Positions 53,865-63,870 are shown, counted from the stretch's first letter. The stretch is 64,000 bases of DNA from Pedobacter paludis (GCF_003173575.1 NZ_QGNY01000007.1:1-64000); one strand, 5' to 3'. Numbers and translations are program-made. Notes: generated from the letters alone by a model not told the origin.

Positions 53865-54392
53865 ATGAAAGATCTAATGCGTATCAAATGTTTAATATCT
53901 CAGGATATTGAAACACTTTTAAATCAGCAAATTAAAAAAGAAGCTCACTCTTCTTCACTATATTTATCAATGTCGTCTTGGTGCGATCAAAATGGTTTCG
54001 ATTTTTCGGCAGATTATTTTGCAAAGCAATCTGAAGAAGAAAGAGTGCACCAGTTAAAACTGTTTAAATACGTTTTAGATATGGGCGGTAATGCTGTATC
54101 ACCTGAAGTAACAGGAATTAAAACCGAGTTTGCAGGTTTCAGAGAAGTTTTCGAAGATGCTTTGGAAGCAGAAATTGCAATTACCCAAAGTTTCAAAAAC
54201 ATAGCATCTAGATGCCACAAAGAACAGGATTTTGTAACAATGGAATTCTTAAACTGGTTCCTGAAAGAGCAACGTGAAGAAGAATACAAAGCACGTAGGG
54301 CATTAGAATTGTTCGAAGTAATTGGTGAAGAAGGAACAGGAAGATGGGAAATTGATAAACACGTAAATAAAATCACGTATTCAGAACAATAA
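53865..54392 (+). CDS. Ferritin
   Basis: The start ATG 53865 (MKDLMRIKCLISQDIETLLN) gives 175 residues, the normal length. Four-helix ferritin marks are NQQIKKEAHSSSLYLSMSSW, S-E-E-E-R-V-H (ferroxidase Glu and His), the second-site Glu in EALEAEIAIT and a late EEEYKARRALELFE. The 24-mer oxidises and stores iron in the cytoplasm. Non-haem FtnA type, without the haem-binding Met of bacterioferritin. Monocistronic. Confidence 0.93.
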   Translation: MKDLMRIKCLISQDIETLLNQQIKKEAHSSSLYLSMSSWCDQNGFDFSADYFAKQSEEERVHQLKLFKYVLDMGGNAVSPEVTGIKTEFAGFREVFEDALEAEIAITQSFKNIASRCHKEQDFVTMEFLNWFLKEQREEEYKARRALELFEVIGEEGTGRWEIDKHVNKITYSEQ

Positions 54393-54402
54393 ACAACAAA
54401 AC

Positions 54403-54601
54403 ATATATTGAAAAAGCTGTCTTAATTATTTAAGATGGCTTTTTTTTTATCGGCCATTTCTACACACTCATAAAACAACAAAGCTTCCTTGGTTTTATCC
54501 TTGGAAGCTTTATTTAGTTTAGGTTGTTTGGTTTATGTTGATTATGAATATCCTGTTTTGAACGTTTTTATAAAAAAAGCGCCGTTACCAGCGCTTTTTT
54601 T
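54403..54601. terminator. Three consecutive hairpins after ferritin
   Basis: First: AAAAAGCTGTCTTAA with TTAAGATGGCTTTTT, a standard terminator (54403-54441). Second: AAAGCTTCC with GGAAGCTTT (about 54481-54512). Third: AAAAAAGCGC with GCGCTTTTTT (about 54573-54601). Only the first follows ferritin directly. The other two have T-rich tails and may end other transcripts or act from the opposite strand. Confidence 0.7.
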
Positions 54602-54834
54602 AAACCAAATATATAATAATAATTAACGAGCATTACAAAAGTACAAACTTTATTCATATTAGCAAGTAATATTCACAAATAAATTAAAATATTTTATAAA
54701 ATATTTATAAAACACTTTAAATGAGGTAAAAATATATAGACATGCTCTAAAAAAACTTGGTAAATTTATTTTTTTATACAATTAATACGACTTTTTACTT
54801 TCAAAATCATACTTTAAGGAAATATTTAAGTCAA

Positions 54835-56283
54835 ATGATAGAAAATTTTATAAAAAATTACTTAAATCATCCAAACACTTACGATGAAATGTTCTTAAAT
54901 GGTGATAATTATAGAAATCACTATTCAAATTTCATTAATAATTTCTCAAAAGAATCGCTTGATAACCTAAACAAAAAGGAAGAGTTGGCCAAAAAACTGT
55001 TTATGAGCCAGGGTATAACCTTTACCGTTTACGATAGTGGCGAAGGAATTGAGAAAATTTTTCCTTTTGATATCATCCCACGCATCATTACCTCAAGCGA
55101 ATGGTCGTTTATTGAAAAAGGAATTAAACAAAGACTAAAAGCCTTAAACCTTTTTCTTAAAGATGTTTACAGTAACCAGTTTATCCTTAAAGATAAAATT
55201 GTTCCTATTAACGTTATTTATTCCTGTCCGCATTTCCTTCGCGAAATGCATAATGTGAATGTGCTTCACGATATTTATATCCACATTGCAGGCATCGATT
55301 TAATTCGCGATCACGATGGGACCTTTTATGTGCTGGAAGATAATCTCCGCACCCCCTCGGGCGTAAGCTACATGCTCGAAAACAGAGAAATTACCAAAAG
55401 ACTTTTTCCTGATCTTATTCCGCAGTGTGGTGTAAGAAGTGTAACCGAATACCCGGCAATTCTATATAAAAACTTAATGGCACTTTCGCCACGAGCTGTT
55501 TCTAACCCAACAATAGTATTGTTGAGTCCAGGAATGTATAATTCTGCCTATTATGAGCATACCACCCTGGCCCGGTTAATGGGTGTCGAATTGGTAGAAG
55601 GACGAGATCTGGTGGTTAAAAACCAAAAGGTTTTCATGAAAACAACCACAGGTTTACAACAGATAGATGTAATCTATCGTCGTGTGGATGATGATTATAT
55701 AGACCCTTTAGTGTTCAACCCAAATAGTGTGTTGGGCGTTGCAGGTTTGATGGGCGCCTACCGGAAAGGAAATGTGGCCATTGTAAACGCAGTTGGCAAT
55801 GGCGTAGCCGATGATAAAGCGGTTTACACCTACGTTCCAGATATGATCAGATATTACCTGAATGAAGAACCCATCCTTAAAAATGTACCCACTTATCAAT
55901 TAAGCAACCGCGATGAACTCGAACATGTGTTTGCCAACATCAATAAAATGGTGGTTAAAAAAACCAATGGAAGTGGCGGTTACGGAATGCTGATGGGACA
56001 TGCCGCAAGCGAGCAGGAAACCGAAGAATACAAACTGGAAATTTTAAAAGACCCGAGAAACTTTATCGCCCAGCCAACCATCAGCCTCTCTTCTGCCCCA
56101 TGTTTTATTAACGGCAAATTGGCGCCACGCAGAATAGATTTAAGGCCCTTTGCCTTAAATGGCCCTGATGGAATTTCCATTGTACCCGGCGGATTAACTC
56201 GCGTAGCGCTAAAAGAAGGCTCGCTGGTGGTGAACAGTTCGCAGGGCGGAGGCAGTAAAGATACATGGGTTTTAACTTCTTAG
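54835..56283 (+). CDS. Circularly permuted ATP-grasp type 2 protein (DUF404/407)
   Basis: I choose ATG 54835 (MIENFIKNYLNHPNTYDEMF), 482 residues, the usual family length; the open frame reaches 54757. Family marks include YDEMF, G-I-T-F-T-V-Y, F-P-F-D-I-I-P-R, EDNLRTPSGVSYMLENRE (ATP and Mg region), VIYRRVDDDYIDPL and KKTNGSGGYGM, then SLSSAPCF. ATP-grasp enzymes join carboxylates to amines. This family is found with alpha-E and transglutaminase-like genes, as here, and is thought to form or attach a peptide; the product is not established. Confidence 0.9.
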   Translation: MIENFIKNYLNHPNTYDEMFLNGDNYRNHYSNFINNFSKESLDNLNKKEELAKKLFMSQGITFTVYDSGEGIEKIFPFDIIPRIITSSEWSFIEKGIKQRLKALNLFLKDVYSNQFILKDKIVPINVIYSCPHFLREMHNVNVLHDIYIHIAGIDLIRDHDGTFYVLEDNLRTPSGVSYMLENREITKRLFPDLIPQCGVRSVTEYPAILYKNLMALSPRAVSNPTIVLLSPGMYNSAYYEHTTLARLMGVELVEGRDLVVKNQKVFMKTTTGLQQIDVIYRRVDDDYIDPLVFNPNSVLGVAGLMGAYRKGNVAIVNAVGNGVADDKAVYTYVPDMIRYYLNEEPILKNVPTYQLSNRDELEHVFANINKMVVKKTNGSGGYGMLMGHAASEQETEEYKLEILKDPRNFIAQPTISLSSAPCFINGKLAPRRIDLRPFALNGPDGISIVPGGLTRVALKEGSLVVNSSQGGGSKDTWVLTS

Positions 56284-56292
56284 AATACAAAT

Positions 56293-57228
56293 ATGTTAAG
56301 TAGAGTAGCATCAAGCTTATATTGGTTAAGTAGATATGTAGAGCGCAGCGACGGTATGTTGCGCATGTTAAAAATAAATTATGCCTCATCTCAGGATACC
56401 ATTCAGGAATTTACCTGGAAACCTGTCATTAGGATATTTTCTTCTGATGATGAAAACGAATTGTTGAATATTCAGCATGACAGTCGTGCCGTAATCGAAT
56501 ACCTTTTATTAAATCGTGAAAACCCAAATTCAATTTTAAACATCATTACCCTGGCCCGCGAAAATGCCCGAAGTGTTCAGGAACACATTCCGAAAGATTT
56601 ATGGCAATGTTTAAATGAATACTACCACACCGTTAAAGACGAAAAACTGCTTTGGTATGTGCAAAAAGACGATCCGATTACGGCCTTAGATATCCTCATT
56701 AAGCAGGTAATGCTTTACCACGGAACAGCAGATAGTGCGATGGAACGCGGAGAAAGCCGAAGCTTTATGAAAATTGGCAAGCATCTTGAAAGAAGCATTC
56801 AATCCATAGATATTTTAGACATTAAATTTAGCTCCATAAGCACCAATCCCGATTTGTTAACGGATATCGCTTATTGGAAACACTTGCTTTTATCGCTGGG
56901 CGGATATGAGTTATACTTAAAAACTTATCGTCAGGGTTTTGATGCTAAAAACATCATCGAGTTGGTTATGCTAAACAACGATTTCCCCCGCTCTGCACTT
57001 TACTCCATGAACAATATCGAAAGGTACTTCGGGCGATTGAAAAGCGAAAACAACATCGAACATTACAATAATTTATCCTTTAAAATAGGTCGGTTGCGAA
57101 GCATGATTACCTACAGCTCGGTAAATACCATGGGTGAAGAAGAACTGCACAATTATTTAACGCAGATTAGAGCCGAACTTTTTGGCATTGGAAATTCGTT
57201 AAACGAATATTATTTTGCAAATTCATAA
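56293..57228 (+). CDS. Alpha-E domain protein (DUF403)
   Basis: The 311-residue all-helical protein opens with MLSRVASSLYWLSRYVERSD, the signature of the alpha-E family. The helical body has ENARSVQEHIPKDLWQCLNE and other conserved Arg/Glu positions that could bind a substrate. It starts 9 bp after the ATP-grasp stop. Alpha-E proteins nearly always accompany that ATP-grasp and a transglutaminase-like protein, and are believed to act with them on the same substrate. Confidence 0.92.
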   Translation: MLSRVASSLYWLSRYVERSDGMLRMLKINYASSQDTIQEFTWKPVIRIFSSDDENELLNIQHDSRAVIEYLLLNRENPNSILNIITLARENARSVQEHIPKDLWQCLNEYYHTVKDEKLLWYVQKDDPITALDILIKQVMLYHGTADSAMERGESRSFMKIGKHLERSIQSIDILDIKFSSISTNPDLLTDIAYWKHLLLSLGGYELYLKTYRQGFDAKNIIELVMLNNDFPRSALYSMNNIERYFGRLKSENNIEHYNNLSFKIGRLRSMITYSSVNTMGEEELHNYLTQIRAELFGIGNSLNEYYFANS

Positions 57229-57281
57229 AGAAATAATCATCCCGATTAGTCCAATTACGAATAGAATTAACAAAAGCATAT

Positions 57282-58268
57282 ATGCCAATTTTTAAAATTA
57301 AACACATTACCAATTATAAATACGAGTTGCCTGTTCGGGATAGTGCAAACCAGATTATTTTATTCCCGATAAAAGACGATTTTCAAAAGGTGGTCAAACA
57401 TGATTTGAACATCTCTGGGAGTCCCGAAATAGAAATATTTATAGATTACTATGGAAATGAGGTTGGAACATTTACCCAAAACGAACCACACACACAGTTA
57501 AAGATCTTTTCGAAAGTAAGTGTAGAAACTTTCCCTAAACCATTACCTCAAGACGATATGTTTAGCAGCGAACAGTGGAACGGTTTGGACTTAATAAAAT
57601 ACGAAGTTCCGTACATAGACTATTTACGTCAGGAAAGTTTTGATGGGATTGTGCAGTTAAAAGAAACCGCATTAAGCATCAGAGGTGCCGAAGATACACC
57701 TTACCAAACTGCAATAAAATATTGCGCTCATGTATTTCAGAATTATGAATACATAAAGGGAATAACGGCGGTTGATACAACAATTGAGGAAATTATGAAA
57801 TTAAAGGCAGGTGTTTGCCAGGATTTTGCCCATGTACTAACTGCAATGCTACGTTTAACCGGAATCCCAGCTCGATACGTAAGCGGTTACATTTGCCCAA
57901 ATCGGGATGGAATGCGTGGCGAAGGGGCTACACATGCTTGGGCAGAGGCATATTTACCAGAATACGGATGGTTGGGTTTAGACCCTACAAATAATTGCAT
58001 CGCAAACGAAAACCATGTACGTTTGGCCGTGGGGAGAAACTTTACCGATTGTTCGCCGGTTAAGGGTGTTTATAAAGGCGGTTTCGAGCATATTATGGAA
58101 GTAAATGTTTCTGTAGGATACAACGATGAAGACTTTAACGATAACGAAAATTATTTCCAGCCGAAGGAAATCAACTATTCCAAACCATCAGCAACCCTTA
58201 CTACGGCCAGAAAGCAAAATAGCTATCAGCAATATATGGAGGCAATCCAGCAACAACAACAACAATAA
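57282..58268 (+). CDS. Transglutaminase-like cysteine protease-fold protein
   Basis: The 328-residue protein has an N-terminal beta domain (about 1-90) and a transglutaminase core with Cys179 (AGVCQDFAHV), His218 (GATHAWAEAYLPEYGWLG) and Asp234 (LDPTNN), a complete catalytic triad. It ends in a Gln run (six consecutive). No signal peptide, so it is probably cytoplasmic. Third gene of the ATP-grasp/alpha-E unit, 53 bp after alpha-E; it likely hydrolyses or transfers the product made by the other two. Confidence 0.9.
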   Translation: MPIFKIKHITNYKYELPVRDSANQIILFPIKDDFQKVVKHDLNISGSPEIEIFIDYYGNEVGTFTQNEPHTQLKIFSKVSVETFPKPLPQDDMFSSEQWNGLDLIKYEVPYIDYLRQESFDGIVQLKETALSIRGAEDTPYQTAIKYCAHVFQNYEYIKGITAVDTTIEEIMKLKAGVCQDFAHVLTAMLRLTGIPARYVSGYICPNRDGMRGEGATHAWAEAYLPEYGWLGLDPTNNCIANENHVRLAVGRNFTDCSPVKGVYKGGFEHIMEVNVSVGYNDEDFNDNENYFQPKEINYSKPSATLTTARKQNSYQQYMEAIQQQQQQ

Positions 58269-58297
58269 TCAGAATTTAGCAGGATTAGATTCTTCAT

Positions 58298-58538
58298 TAA
58301 AGTCATCGGATGAATACCTGCAGTTTGCTTATATTCATCCGATGACTTTTTATCAGCTCGATATTCTATCGAATTAATAGCCATTAAACTAATGAAGTCA
58401 TCTGATGAATACCTGCAGTTTGCTTATATTCATCCGATGACTTTTTATCAGCTCGATATTCTATCGAATTAATAACCATTAAACTAATGAAGTCATCTGA
58501 TGAATACCTGCAGTTTGCTTATATTCATCCGATGACTT
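58298..58538. repeat. Three tandem 95-bp units with strong hairpins
   Basis: AAAGTCATCGGATGAAT (58298-58314) pairs perfectly with ATTCATCCGATGACTTT (58332-58348). Copies two and three (58394-58443, 58489-58538) carry one change in the left arm. Between units TCGATA-TTC-TATCGA forms a second hairpin. The loop ACCTGCAGTTTGCTTAT is the same in all three. Confidence 0.9.
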
Positions 58539-58574
58539 TATTACTTTGCTTATTCTATTGAACCAATAACTAAT

Positions 58575-60221
58575 ATGAATAAAATTAAAACAGGACTTTT
58601 AGCAGTTTTAAGTATTACTGCATTATCCAATTGTAAAGAAGATAAAAAAGCAGAAAGCTTAGGCCCAATTGAATCAAAAACAATCAAATCTCATATAGCT
58701 GTTTTGGCAAATGATAGTTTACAGGGACGAAAGCCTTTTACCATCGGAGAAACCAAAACCGTAAATTACTTGTCGGCACAGTTCAAAAAAATGGGTATTG
58801 AACCAGGCAATGGAGAGAGTTATGTGCAGAAAGTACCCATGGTAGAAATCACTTCTACCCCATCTTCAACAATGGAAATTACTGGTGGTAAACAAAACGT
58901 CAGCTTAAAGGCAGTGGAGGATTTTGTAGCTTTTACAAGAAGAGAGCAAGATACCATTCAACTTAAAAATTCACCCTTGGTATTTGCAGGTTATGGCGTT
59001 GTTGCCCCAGAATACAAATGGAACGATTATAAAAATCTTGATGTGAAGGGAAAAACCGTAATTGTTTTGGTAAACGATCCCGGATTTAAGTCAAATGAAA
59101 AAGGATTTTTCAGAGGAGACACCATGACCTATTACGGCCGTTGGACATATAAATATGAAGAAGCAGCGAGACAGGGTGCCGCTGGAGTCATTATTGTTCA
59201 TCAGACAGAACCGGCAAGTTATGATTGGTCGGTTATAAAAAATAGCAATACCGGCGCAAAGCTATATCTACAGGAAAAGGACAAGCACATGTCTAGATGC
59301 AAAATAGAAGGATGGATGACAGAGCAAGCGGCGGCTAAGTTATTGGCAAGTGCTGGTATTACGGGCGATATACGTGCGTATGCCCGAAAAAAGGATTTCA
59401 AAGCCGTGCCTTTAAATCTAAATGTTTCTGTAAACCTGAGCAATAAACTAAAATATGCCACTTCTCAAAATGTAATTGCTAAGATAAAAGGCAGCAAAAG
59501 GCCAAACGAATACATCATCTATTCAGCGCACTGGGATCATTTCGGCATTGGACCAAAAATAAACGGAGATTCCATTTATAATGGTGCTGTAGATAATGCA
59601 AGTGGTGTCGCCGCAATGCTAGGCGTAGCAAAAGCATTTCAGGATTCCAAAGAGAAACCAGAGCGATCAATTATATTTTTGGCCGTAACAGGCGAAGAGC
59701 AGGGCTTATTGGGTTCAGAATATTATGGCTCCAACCCCATTTACCCTCTAAATAAAACTGTAGCCAATTTAAATATGGATGCTTTAGGTTTCTATGGAAA
59801 AACCAAAGATGTATCCATCAAAGGAAAAGGCCAAAACGAGGTAGAAGATTATGTAGTTAAGGAATTAGAACAGAACAAAATGATTGCAGTGGGCGACCAA
59901 AGACCAGGTGCCGGAAGCTATTACCGCTCCGATCACTTTAATTTTGCAAAAGTGGGCGTACCGGCAATAGATATTGTAAACGGAGTGGAGAGTATTGCTA
60001 AAGGTGCGGATTATGGAAAAGCACAGAAAAAAGAATATAACGAAAAACATTACCACCAGCCCTCTGATGAATATAACGACAAAATGAATGTTGATGGCTT
60101 TGCCCAAATTGCAAACATTTTATTTAATGTAGGCTTTAAGCTCAGCAATGAAACTACATTTCCCGAATGGAAGAAAGGTTCAGAATTCAAAGCCATTAGG
60201 GATAAATCGATGGGAAAATAG
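58575..60221 (+). CDS. M28-family metallopeptidase, lipoprotein
   Basis: The 548-residue protein has a signal peptide and lipobox (LSNC, Cys20). A PA-like insert (about 125-200) precedes the zinc peptidase core: SAHWDHFG, NGAVDNASGVAAMLGVAKAF (bridging Asp), FLAVTGEEQGLLGSEYYG (catalytic Glu pair), LNMDALG and Y-R-S-D-H-F-N-F. The zinc ligands are all present. Probably an outer-membrane-anchored periplasmic aminopeptidase. Monocistronic. Confidence 0.92.
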   Translation: MNKIKTGLLAVLSITALSNCKEDKKAESLGPIESKTIKSHIAVLANDSLQGRKPFTIGETKTVNYLSAQFKKMGIEPGNGESYVQKVPMVEITSTPSSTMEITGGKQNVSLKAVEDFVAFTRREQDTIQLKNSPLVFAGYGVVAPEYKWNDYKNLDVKGKTVIVLVNDPGFKSNEKGFFRGDTMTYYGRWTYKYEEAARQGAAGVIIVHQTEPASYDWSVIKNSNTGAKLYLQEKDKHMSRCKIEGWMTEQAAAKLLASAGITGDIRAYARKKDFKAVPLNLNVSVNLSNKLKYATSQNVIAKIKGSKRPNEYIIYSAHWDHFGIGPKINGDSIYNGAVDNASGVAAMLGVAKAFQDSKEKPERSIIFLAVTGEEQGLLGSEYYGSNPIYPLNKTVANLNMDALGFYGKTKDVSIKGKGQNEVEDYVVKELEQNKMIAVGDQRPGAGSYYRSDHFNFAKVGVPAIDIVNGVESIAKGADYGKAQKKEYNEKHYHQPSDEYNDKMNVDGFAQIANILFNVGFKLSNETTFPEWKKGSEFKAIRDKSMGK

Positions 60222-60390
60222 TTAGGATTTAATCCGATCAAAAGCATTCTTTTGCTAGAACGATCAATTAACCAATAAACGATTTTAGCAATCAATAGGT
60301 TAAAGCAATTCCAACAACTAACCAATTTCCACAATTAACCGCTCCATCAATTAAACAATTTGCCAGGCTTAACATTCTAACAATTTTTCC

Positions 60391-60398
60391 TAAATTTG
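60391..60398 (+). promoter_or_regulatory. -7 promoter element of asnS
   Basis: TAAATTTG followed by CG fits TAnnTTTG, 20 bp before the ATG. Confidence 0.6.
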
Positions 60399-60418
60399 CG
60401 CCTTTTACAAATAACAAT

Positions 60419-61867
60419 ATGATTAAGAGACAGCAAATTAAAGATTTATTAAAATCGACAGCATTTGACACAGAGGTAACGGTTATGGGATGGGTTAGAA
60501 CCTTCCGGAATAATCAGTTTATTGCATTAAATGACGGATCTTGCATGGGCAATATCCAGGTTGTACTAGATTTTAATAATTTACCAGAGGAGCTGTTAAA
60601 AAGAATAACAACCGGCGCTGCAATTGCGGCTACTGGTAAATTGGTAGAATCTTTAGGTAAGGGACAAAGCGTAGAAATTAAAGCAACAACTGTAGAAATT
60701 TTAGGGGATAGCGATCCCGAAAAATTTCCTTTGCAGCCTAAGAAACACAGCCTTGAGTTTTTACGCGAAATTGCGCACTTACGTTTCCGCACCAATACTT
60801 TTAACGCAGTTTTCAAAGTGCGTCATGCTTTAGCTTTTGCAATTCATCAGTTTTACAACGAGCGTGGTTTCGTGTATATGCATACACCGGTAATTACGGC
60901 AAGTGATGCCGAAGGGGCAGGCGAAATGTTTAAGGTAACCACTTTAGATTTCGACAATACACCAAGAACTGCAGATGGAAAGGTCGATTTCTCCGAAGAC
61001 TTCTTTGCTAGAGCAACTAATTTAACGGTGTCTGGACAGTTAGAAGGCGAATTGGCAGCCATGGCATTCGGACAGATTTATACATTCGGCCCAACATTTA
61101 GAGCAGAAAACTCGAACACCACCCGGCACTTGGCAGAATTTTGGATGATAGAACCTGAGGTTGCCTTTGCCGATTTAGAAGACAATATGCAACTTGCAGA
61201 AGACATGATGAAGTATGTAATTAAATATGCTTTAAACAACTGCAAGGATGAATTAGAATTTTTAAATACACGCTTGGCAGAAGAAGATAAACAAAAACCT
61301 CAAAACGAGCGCAGTGAATTTACTTTGTTGGAGAAACTGGATTTCTGCTTGGCTAATGATTTTGAACGATTAACCTACACGGAAGCAATCAGAATTTTAA
61401 AATCATCTAAACCCAATCAGAAAAAACAATTTAAATATTTAATTGATGAGTGGGGAGCTGATTTACAAAGTGAGCATGAGCGTTATCTTGTTGAAAAACA
61501 CTTTAAAAAACCGGTAATTCTAACGGATTATCCGGCAGATATCAAATCGTTCTACATGCGCCAAAATGAACCGGATGCAGAAGGAAGACAAACTGTTGCA
61601 GCGATGGACATTTTGTTTCCCGGAATTGGTGAAATGATCGGTGGTTCACAACGTGAAGAGCGTTTAGATCGCTTAACCAAACGCATGGAAGACATGAATA
61701 TCCCTCAGGATGAACTTTGGTGGTATTTAGATACACGTCGTTTTGGTTCTGCACCACACGCAGGTTTTGGCTTAGGCTTCGAACGTTTGGTATTGTTCGT
61801 TACCGGCATGACCAACATCCGTGATGTAATTGCTTTCCCAAGATTCCCTAAAAATGCAGAGTTTTAA
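60419..61867 (+). CDS. asnS: Asparaginyl-tRNA synthetase
   Basis: The 482-residue protein has an OB-fold anticodon-binding domain (about 15-110, VMGWVRTFRNNQFIALNDGS) and a class IIb catalytic core. The core carries motif 2 (FRAENSNTTRHLAEFWMIEP), GEMIGGSQREERLDRL and motif 3 (HAGFGLGFERLVLF). The S-N-T-T-R-H-L form of motif 2 favours AsnRS over AspRS and LysRS. It charges tRNA-Asn. The length is normal, and it has its own promoter and terminator. Confidence 0.96.
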   Translation: MIKRQQIKDLLKSTAFDTEVTVMGWVRTFRNNQFIALNDGSCMGNIQVVLDFNNLPEELLKRITTGAAIAATGKLVESLGKGQSVEIKATTVEILGDSDPEKFPLQPKKHSLEFLREIAHLRFRTNTFNAVFKVRHALAFAIHQFYNERGFVYMHTPVITASDAEGAGEMFKVTTLDFDNTPRTADGKVDFSEDFFARATNLTVSGQLEGELAAMAFGQIYTFGPTFRAENSNTTRHLAEFWMIEPEVAFADLEDNMQLAEDMMKYVIKYALNNCKDELEFLNTRLAEEDKQKPQNERSEFTLLEKLDFCLANDFERLTYTEAIRILKSSKPNQKKQFKYLIDEWGADLQSEHERYLVEKHFKKPVILTDYPADIKSFYMRQNEPDAEGRQTVAAMDILFPGIGEMIGGSQREERLDRLTKRMEDMNIPQDELWWYLDTRRFGSAPHAGFGLGFERLVLFVTGMTNIRDVIAFPRFPKNAEF

Positions 61868-61905
61868 ACCCCTAAATTCCCTAAAGGGTACTTTTATAAA
61901 TTAAT

Positions 61906-61939
61906 AAAAAACCGTTTGAGTAACTCAAACGGTTTTTTT
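61906..61939 (+). terminator. Terminator after asnS
   Basis: AAAAACCGTTTGAGT pairs with ACTCAAACGGTTTTT around a very short loop, with T-run, 39 bp after the stop. Confidence 0.85.
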
Positions 61940-61952
61940 ATCTAACAATCAA

Positions 61953-62047
61953 TCGTCATTTCGACTGGAGTGCAACGAAACGGAGAAATCTTTAAAATAT
62001 AAAATATTCTGTCATCCGGAGGCACGAAGGATCTGATTCATCGGAGG
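61953..62047. repeat. Dispersed-type repeat
   Basis: CGTCATTTCGACTGGAGTGC followed by GGAGAAATCTTT, then GTCATCCGGAGGCACGAAGG, looks like the short GC-rich repeats scattered through Bacteroidota genomes. No gene is supported between asnS and 62135. Confidence 0.5.
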
Positions 62048-62134
62048 CAGATTAACCAATCGGTTGTTGTCTCACCACCCATCTCAGCCAAATATTCTCA
62101 ACAATCAAAATAATTATTCTTCAGCATATTATCC

Positions 62135-63787
62135 CTAATCATGCATGGCATCACCATATGGATTAGCATGTGCATAATCAATTGCCGAAACTTTATAATC
62201 TGTTGGAGCAAAGCTTTTTGAGCTGCTGAGCGCCATGCCCAATTCGAAACGGGTTGGATAAGGCGTTTGCAATAAACTTCCTGCCGGAATGTATGGAAAA
62301 CTTTCCAGATAGGTTTGCATAACACTTGGGCTAACCCTTCTATTGATATAAGCCCGACTCAACTGACTCGTTTCTCTCAAGCCAGCAGCACCCAAAAGCT
62401 CTACTGCACTGGCCACCGTTAAGTTGTGGAAGTTTTTAACACGAACCGTTTTATCTTCTACAACCAAGCCCTTCATTAAACTTTGGTCTTGTGTAGCAAC
62501 CCCTGTAGGGCAAGTATTACTGTTACATTCCAGCGCTTGGATGCAGCCTAGAGCGAACATCATGCCACGGGCGGCGTTGCACATGTCTGCGCCAAGCGAA
62601 ATATTCTTAACCAAATCAAAACCAGTGGCTACTTTACCAGAGGCAATAATTTTGATGTGCTTTTTAAGGTCGAAACCATTTAAAACATCGTAAACAAAGG
62701 CAACACCCTCACGCAACGGCATCCCTACAGAATTTGAAAATTCCTGTGGCGCAGCGCCCGTTCCGCCCTCGCCCCCATCTACGGTAATAAAATCCGGATA
62801 AATTCCAGTTTCGATCATGGCTTTGCAAATGGCATAAAACTCACTCTTCCGTCCAATACAAAGTTTAAAACCAACTGGCTTACCATCAGATAAATCTCTT
62901 AACTTTTTAACAAATTCCAATAAGCCTATCGGCGTATTGAAGGCCGAATGTGCCGGTGGCGATAAAACATCCTTTCCTTCGGGCACTAAACGAATCCGGG
63001 CAACTTCAGGGGTTACCTTTTTTGCAGGCAACATACCGCCGTGTCCTGGCTTTGCGCCCTGAGACAGTTTAATTTCGATCATTTTAACCTGATCCGTTTT
63101 CGCCCGCTCAGAATAAGCTTCATAATTAAAGGTGCCATCGGCATTGCGGCAACCAAAATATCCTGTACCAATTTGCCAGATTAAATCGCCCCCCGGCTGG
63201 CGGTGATAATCACTGATTCCGCCTTCACCCGTATTATGGGCAAAGTTGCCCATTTTGGCGCCACCATTTAAGGCTAAAATTGCGTTCTGACTCAAAGACC
63301 CAAAACTCATGGCCGAAATATTATAGATACTCGCCGAATATGGTTTTTTACAATCCGGTCCGCCTACCAAAACCCTAGGATCTAAATTTAATTCGTGATG
63401 GGAAATGGCGGCAATACTATGGCTCAACCATTCATAGCCATTATCGTAAACGTTCAATTGCGTTCCAAAAGGAATGGTATCATTATCTTTTTTTGCCCTT
63501 TGATAAATTAGCGAACGGTTTAAACGACTGTACGGCGTTCCGTTGGTATCGCTTTCTACAAAATATTGGTAAACCTTTGGACGAAGTTCTTCCATGAAAT
63601 ACCTCAAACGTCCAAAAACCGGGTAATTTCTAACAATACTGTGTTTTGGCTGATATAAATCGTACACACCTAGAATTACAAACGGACCGGTAAAAATAAA
63701 TGTCCACCATAAAAATGGATGATAAAGGCCCAACATTATGGTTAAGGCAACTAAAAATGCGGCAATCGCGACGAAAGCTTTTCTCAT
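62135..63787 (-). CDS. FMN-binding glutamate synthase-family protein, membrane-anchored
   Basis: The 550-residue protein begins with two hydrophobic segments (about 5-25 and 27-45), then the GltB-type TIM barrel. Barrel motifs include ISAMSFGSLSQNAILALNGG, NTGEGGISDYH, AKPGHGGMLPAKKV, the FMN-site ITVDGGEGGTGAAP, ARGMMFALGCIQALECNSNT with CPTGVATQD (3Fe-4S-type cysteines). It lacks the amidotransferase and small-subunit domains, so it is probably not a full glutamate synthase. The natural electron donor and substrate are unknown. Confidence 0.9.
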   Translation of the reverse strand: MRKAFVAIAAFLVALTIMLGLYHPFLWWTFIFTGPFVILGVYDLYQPKHSIVRNYPVFGRLRYFMEELRPKVYQYFVESDTNGTPYSRLNRSLIYQRAKKDNDTIPFGTQLNVYDNGYEWLSHSIAAISHHELNLDPRVLVGGPDCKKPYSASIYNISAMSFGSLSQNAILALNGGAKMGNFAHNTGEGGISDYHRQPGGDLIWQIGTGYFGCRNADGTFNYEAYSERAKTDQVKMIEIKLSQGAKPGHGGMLPAKKVTPEVARIRLVPEGKDVLSPPAHSAFNTPIGLLEFVKKLRDLSDGKPVGFKLCIGRKSEFYAICKAMIETGIYPDFITVDGGEGGTGAAPQEFSNSVGMPLREGVAFVYDVLNGFDLKKHIKIIASGKVATGFDLVKNISLGADMCNAARGMMFALGCIQALECNSNTCPTGVATQDQSLMKGLVVEDKTVRVKNFHNLTVASAVELLGAAGLRETSQLSRAYINRRVSPSVMQTYLESFPYIPAGSLLQTPYPTRFELGMALSSSKSFAPTDYKVSAIDYAHANPYGDAMHD

Positions 63788-63870
63788 AATTATAGATTAG
63801 CGTATGTTTTGTTAATGCAAAGATTAGGATTATTAAACAACTGACACCATTAAATTGTTATTTTTACGCT

